Positions 60,942 to 64,000 of a DNA stretch of 64,000 nt are shown in pieces. The notes beneath the pieces are model-generated. The model did no database searches. It saw only the letters and a list, made by a program, of their open reading frames with translations, and was not told where the DNA came from. How positions within the stretch are numbered: the stretch's first letter is position 1; each line of letters begins with the position of its first letter. The position numbers and the translations under genes are program-made. The stretch is taken from the NCBI GenBank assembly GCA_937775205.1, contig CALKBX010000001.1, positions 62,001-126,000 of the forward strand, written 5' to 3'. The stretch is from an uncultured Verrucomicrobiae bacterium. Lineage in GTDB: Bacteria > Verrucomicrobiota > Verrucomicrobiia > Limisphaerales > UBA1100.

Positions 60942-62502
60942 CTACTTCCCGCGCCGGATAACTTGGCCGGGGCCGGCGGCGTTGTGGCGATCATTTTCGA
61001 CGACTGCTTTTCCATTTACCAAAACCAACCGGAAACCGGTGGCGTATTGGTGAGGAACTTTGAAGGTGGCGTTATCTTGGATTTTTGCGGGGTCGAAGAC
61101 GACGATGTCAGCGGCGAAGCCTTTGCGGAGTTCTCCCCTGCCTTTTAGTTGGAAGGTGCGGGCGGGGAGTGATGTCAGTTTGCGGATGGCTTCTTCGAGC
61201 TTAAGTTGCTTTTGGTCGCGCGTGTAACGGGCGAGGAAGCGGGCGGCGTTGCCGTAACCGCGCGGGTGCGGCACGCCCACCTCGAAGGCGCGCACGCTGC
61301 TGTCGCTGGCAAACATCGTGTGCGGATGGCGCAGAAAGGCGCGTGCGTCATCCTCGTGCATTCCGTGAAACACCGCGCTTGCACCGCCGTTCGTTTCCAC
61401 TTCAAATATGAGCGAGATTTGGTGGTCAAGGTCGTCGTTGCCGTAGCGCAGCTTGGCGGCTTCTTTGACGTTGAGGCCGTTGAAGCGTTTGTCTTTTTTG
61501 TGATAGGCGATGACGGCGTAGGAATAATCTTCCCGCTGGCGACGGCGCAGGCGGTCTTTCATCCACGCGACGGTTTCGCGATGGGTCTTGGCGACTTTTG
61601 ATGCGTTGGGAAAACGCTTTTGCGCCGCCGACGATTAGCGCGTCGGGAAGCAACTGATGTAAGCTCGTGCTCGATGCTGTGTAGGCATATTGGTCGTGCG
61701 TGAGGCGGATGCCTTCGGTGCGGGCTTTATCGAGGCGGGCGAGCAGTTGCGGGTGCTTACCCCACATCGGCCGGCCGGCGAGTTTGAGATGCGAAATATG
61801 CGCGGGCAATTTAGCTTGCTCGGCGATGGTGCAGACTTCGTCGATCGCATTAAAAATATTAGTGCCCTCGCTGCGCATATGGCTCACGTAAATACCACCG
61901 TGAGCGGCGACGGTTTTCGACAAGGCCACCAACTCATCGGTACGCGCGAAGACGCCAGGCAAATAAATAAGGCCGGTGGACATTCCAAGCGCGCCATCTT
62001 CCATTGCCTTGGCGATGTGTTTTTGCATCGCGGCCAGCTCGGTGGCATTGGGCGGGCGACGGAGGGAACCGCCCATCACTTGACCGCGCACGGTTCCGTG
62101 GCCGATGAGGCTGGCGATATTGGGGGAAAATCCGTTCTTCTCAAGCTTGGTGTAAAACTCGCCGAGATTGAGTTTCGATGAACCACAGTTGCCGAGCACC
62201 AAAGTGGTGACGCCCATTCGTAGAAAGTTTTCAGCCTTCGGATGGTAAACAATATTTTCGGCGTGGGTATGGACATCGATGAAACCGGGCGCGATGGCGA
62301 GGCCGTTGGCATCGATGACATTTCTCGAGCAACCGGCCCGCGCTACATTACCGACGGCGATGATGCGGCCGTTGGCGATGGCGATGTCGCCTTTGAACGG
62401 CGCGCGGCCGGTGCCGTCATAAATCAAGCCGTTGCGCAGAACGAGATCCGGCGCGGCGTTTACGCTAACTACAAAACAAAGAGTTGCGAGAAGCGCCCGC
62501 AT
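60942..62502 (-). CDS. N-acyl-D-amino-acid deacylase (D-aminoacylase), frameshifted
   Basis: D-aminoacylases release D-amino acids from N-acyl forms. The start is MRALLATLCFVVSVNAAPDL (62500-62502), a likely signal peptide. The first frame has the metal-site HTHAENIVYHP, LVLGNCGSSKLNLGEFY, IGHGTVRG, GIYVSHMRSEGTN, AHISHLKLAGRPMWGK and THDQYAYTASSTSL. At about 61615 the frame shifts, and the rest (VFHGMHEDDARAFLRHPHTMFASDSSVR and RKGFAADIVVFDPAKI) continues to 60942. The D of the third motif (FASDSS) is kept. At least one single-base error or mutation is needed. It starts 2 bp past gcvH. Confidence 0.88.
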
Positions 62503-62503
62503 T

Positions 62504-62890
62504 TTAGGCCTCGCCGATTTGGGCAGCGTAGCCAGCGGCATCAAGCAAGTGGCTGGTGTCGGGTTCGCCGTCGAGTTGCAGTTTGAAAAACCAGCCCTCG
62601 TCAAACGGGCTGTCATTGGTCAGCTCGGGCGTGTCCGCAAGCGCGGCGTTGATTTCCAGCACCGTGCCGGCCACGGGGGCGTAGAGGTCGCTGGCGGTTT
62701 TCACGGACTCGACCACGGCGCAGTTGTCGCCCACGGCGAGCACACGACCGGTTTCGGGCAGCTCAACGAAGACCACGTCGGTCAGTTCCGCCTGCGCGTG
62801 GTCCGTGATGCCCACGGTGGCGGTGTCGCCTTCGATGCGGACCCATTCGTGGCTCTTGGCGTATTTCAGGTTGTCGGGAATATTGCTCAT
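62504..62890 (-). CDS. gcvH: Glycine cleavage system H protein
   Basis: GcvH carries the lipoyl-linked aminomethyl group between the P, T and L proteins. The start is MSNIPDNLKYAKSHEWVRIEGD (62888-62890), overlapping the gcvT stop by 4 bp; 128 residues result. The lipoylated lysine lies in VVESVKTASDLYAPVAG, the glycine-rich hairpin region is intact and the C-terminus has PFDEGWFFKLQLDGEPDTSHLLDAAGYA. It is standard in length and sequence. Confidence 0.97.
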   Translation of the reverse strand: MSNIPDNLKYAKSHEWVRIEGDTATVGITDHAQAELTDVVFVELPETGRVLAVGDNCAVVESVKTASDLYAPVAGTVLEINAALADTPELTNDSPFDEGWFFKLQLDGEPDTSHLLDAAGYAAQIGEA

Positions 62891-64000
62891 TGTTTTTTGT
62901 ATAAAGGTTTTTTGCAAACGGTCGCGGGGTAACGTTTGCCACGAATGGAAATATCAATGGCCGTGCCTTCCCGCGCGCGGTCAATGTGCACCTGCGCCAT
63001 CCCGATGCCGCAGCTAAGCGAAGGGCTTTGGGTGCCGCTGGTGACCACGCCGATGACCGGATCTGTTTCCTGCGGTTTGAGGCCGGCGTTGGCAACGGAC
63101 CATACCTCTTTTTTGGCTTCGAGATTGTTGTACACCTCGTAACCTTGGCGTGGGGGCGGGCATTTGCCATTCATTTTGAAGGCGACAATTTTCTTTTTTG
63201 GGCGTTCATCCTTTTGCTTCATCAACGCGCTACGGCCTGTGAATTCGCCTTTGTCCACCTTCACAAAATAACCACACCCCGCCTCGATAGGCGAAAGCGC
63301 CTCGCTCAATTCATGCCCGTAAAGCGGATAACCCATCTCCAGCCGCAAGGTATCACGCGCGCCCAGACCGGCGGGCACGATACCGTGCGGCCGACCGATT
63401 TCCAGCACTTGACCCCACAGTGCAACAAGCTGTTCGTTGGGCGCGATGATTTCGAAGCCCTCTTCGCCGGTGTAACCCGTGCGCGCCACATAAACTTCGC
63501 CGGTACCAAAACGCCACGCATCCACTTGATTTTTCACGAGAACGCTTGGCCGCTCCGCGGTGATGAGACCGTCGCCGTGGAAGAGGTCATTGATAAACAA
63601 CGGCGTGGCCGGGCCTTGCACGGCGATGGCGCCGGTTTGTTCCGATTGATCTTCCACTTTCACTGAACGATCTTCGCCGTGATTGCTTTTTTGAAATTCC
63701 AGCCAATGAAGATCGGCGTCGATGCGCGTGGCGTTCACCATCAGCAAAAACGCCTCACTCGCGATGCGGTAAACATACAGATCATCAATCACCCCGCCCG
63801 CCTCGTTGCACATCAGCGTGTATTGGCTCTCGCCCACGGCGAGCAGCCCGAGGTCGTTCGTCAGTGTTTGATTGAGAAAATCCGCCGCGTGCGCGCCGCC
63901 CACCCAGATTTCGCCCATGTGCGAAATATCAAAAACGCCCGCCGCCGCACGCACCGCATTGATGTTCGGCGACGATGCCGGTGTATTGCACGGGCATTTC
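62887..64000 (-). CDS. gcvT: Aminomethyltransferase, glycine cleavage T protein (5' end cut, one frameshift)
   Basis: GcvT transfers the methylene group from the aminomethyl-lipoyl H protein to tetrahydrofolate. The frame from 63954 begins MRAAAGVFDISHMGEIWVGG, but the family needs about 45 more N-terminal residues. These appear as EMPVQYTGIVAEH at the window edge in another frame; deleting one T near 63960 joins them. The core has VARTGYTGEEGFEIIAP, AGLGARDTLRLEMGYPLYGHELSEAL, GYFVKVDKGEFTGRSALM and GVVTSGTQSPSL. It overlaps gcvH. The start codon lies outside the window. Confidence 0.94.
   Translation of the reverse strand, partial: KCPCNTPASSPNINAVRAAAGVFDISHMGEIWVGGAHAADFLNQTLTNDLGLLAVGESQYTLMCNEAGGVIDDLYVYRIASEAFLLMVNATRIDADLHWLEFQKSNHGEDRSVKVEDQSEQTGAIAVQGPATPLFINDLFHGDGLITAERPSVLVKNQVDAWRFGTGEVYVARTGYTGEEGFEIIAPNEQLVALWGQVLEIGRPHGIVPAGLGARDTLRLEMGYPLYGHELSEALSPIEAGCGYFVKVDKGEFTGRSALMKQKDERPKKKIVAFKMNGKCPPPRQGYEVYNNLEAKKEVWSVANAGLKPQETDPVIGVVTSGTQSPSLSCGIGMAQVHIDRAREGTAIDISIRGKRYPATVCKKPLYKKQ

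Overview
The window is a gene-dense bacterial chromosome segment with GC-rich codon usage. It most resembles a Verrucomicrobiota (PVC group) genome. This rests on impression rather than a search: a fused SecDF, a compact Rho, a GyrA with the HPHGEAVIYP quinolone pocket, paired YwqK-repeat lipoproteins, many lipobox proteins, and a 31-residue Arg/Lys-rich mini-protein. No phage, insertion sequence or CRISPR array was seen.

Layout. 1-8.1 kb (minus): gyrA (3' end cut by the window), gyrB, an anti-sigma/ECF sigma pair, hisB, trxB. 8.2-15.4 kb (minus): smc, a WYL regulator, rho, cysK. 15.56-16.64 kb (minus): about 1.08 kb with no credible protein gene but packed with tetraloop-capped, partly nested helices and closed by a strong intrinsic terminator; I read it as a large structured non-coding RNA of unknown family, the most notable object here. 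16.9-19.9 kb: a tiny basic protein (minus), then a lipoprotein, an M23 peptidase and an aspartate aminotransferase (plus). 19.9-32.1 kb (minus): a long colinear run proS-tgt-yajC-secDF-terC-PGPGW protein-recJ-ispD-ctpA-tsaD. 32.1-36.97 kb: an FAH-family enzyme, an STN-plus-subtilisin secreted protease, folB, a HAD hydrolase, and an MFS transporter carrying a lipoyl-like insert. 37.0-43.5 kb: a tetR-outer membrane factor-adaptor-RND efflux operon with a perfect operator palindrome in front. 43.6-48.8 kb: fmt, an adenylate-kinase-like gene, an unknown membrane protein, nnr and msrP.

48.9-55.8 kb holds nadC, birA, coaX, trpA, manC, an RlmI-type methyltransferase and rnd, nearly all broken by single-base indels that can be repaired in short homopolymers. 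55.9-59.5 kb holds two YwqK-repeat lipoproteins facing a secreted Gly/Glu/Phe repeat protein with 38 exact-length 18-bp units. 59.7-64 kb has tRNA-Ser(CGA), an amidohydrolase, a 3' remnant of a class V aminotransferase, a frameshifted D-aminoacylase, gcvH and gcvT (5' end cut).

Functional logic. Most of the window is housekeeping: DNA topology and segregation (gyrase, SMC, RecJ), transcription control (Rho, ECF sigma), protein export (SecDF/YajC), tRNA and cofactor biosynthesis, and glycine cleavage. One drug-efflux module and several secreted or lipoprotein genes of uncertain role are added. The abrupt change from intact genes (2.5-47 kb) to repeated single-base frameshifts (47.3-64 kb) in genes that should be essential points to local sequence or assembly error rather than gene decay, but reads are needed to decide.
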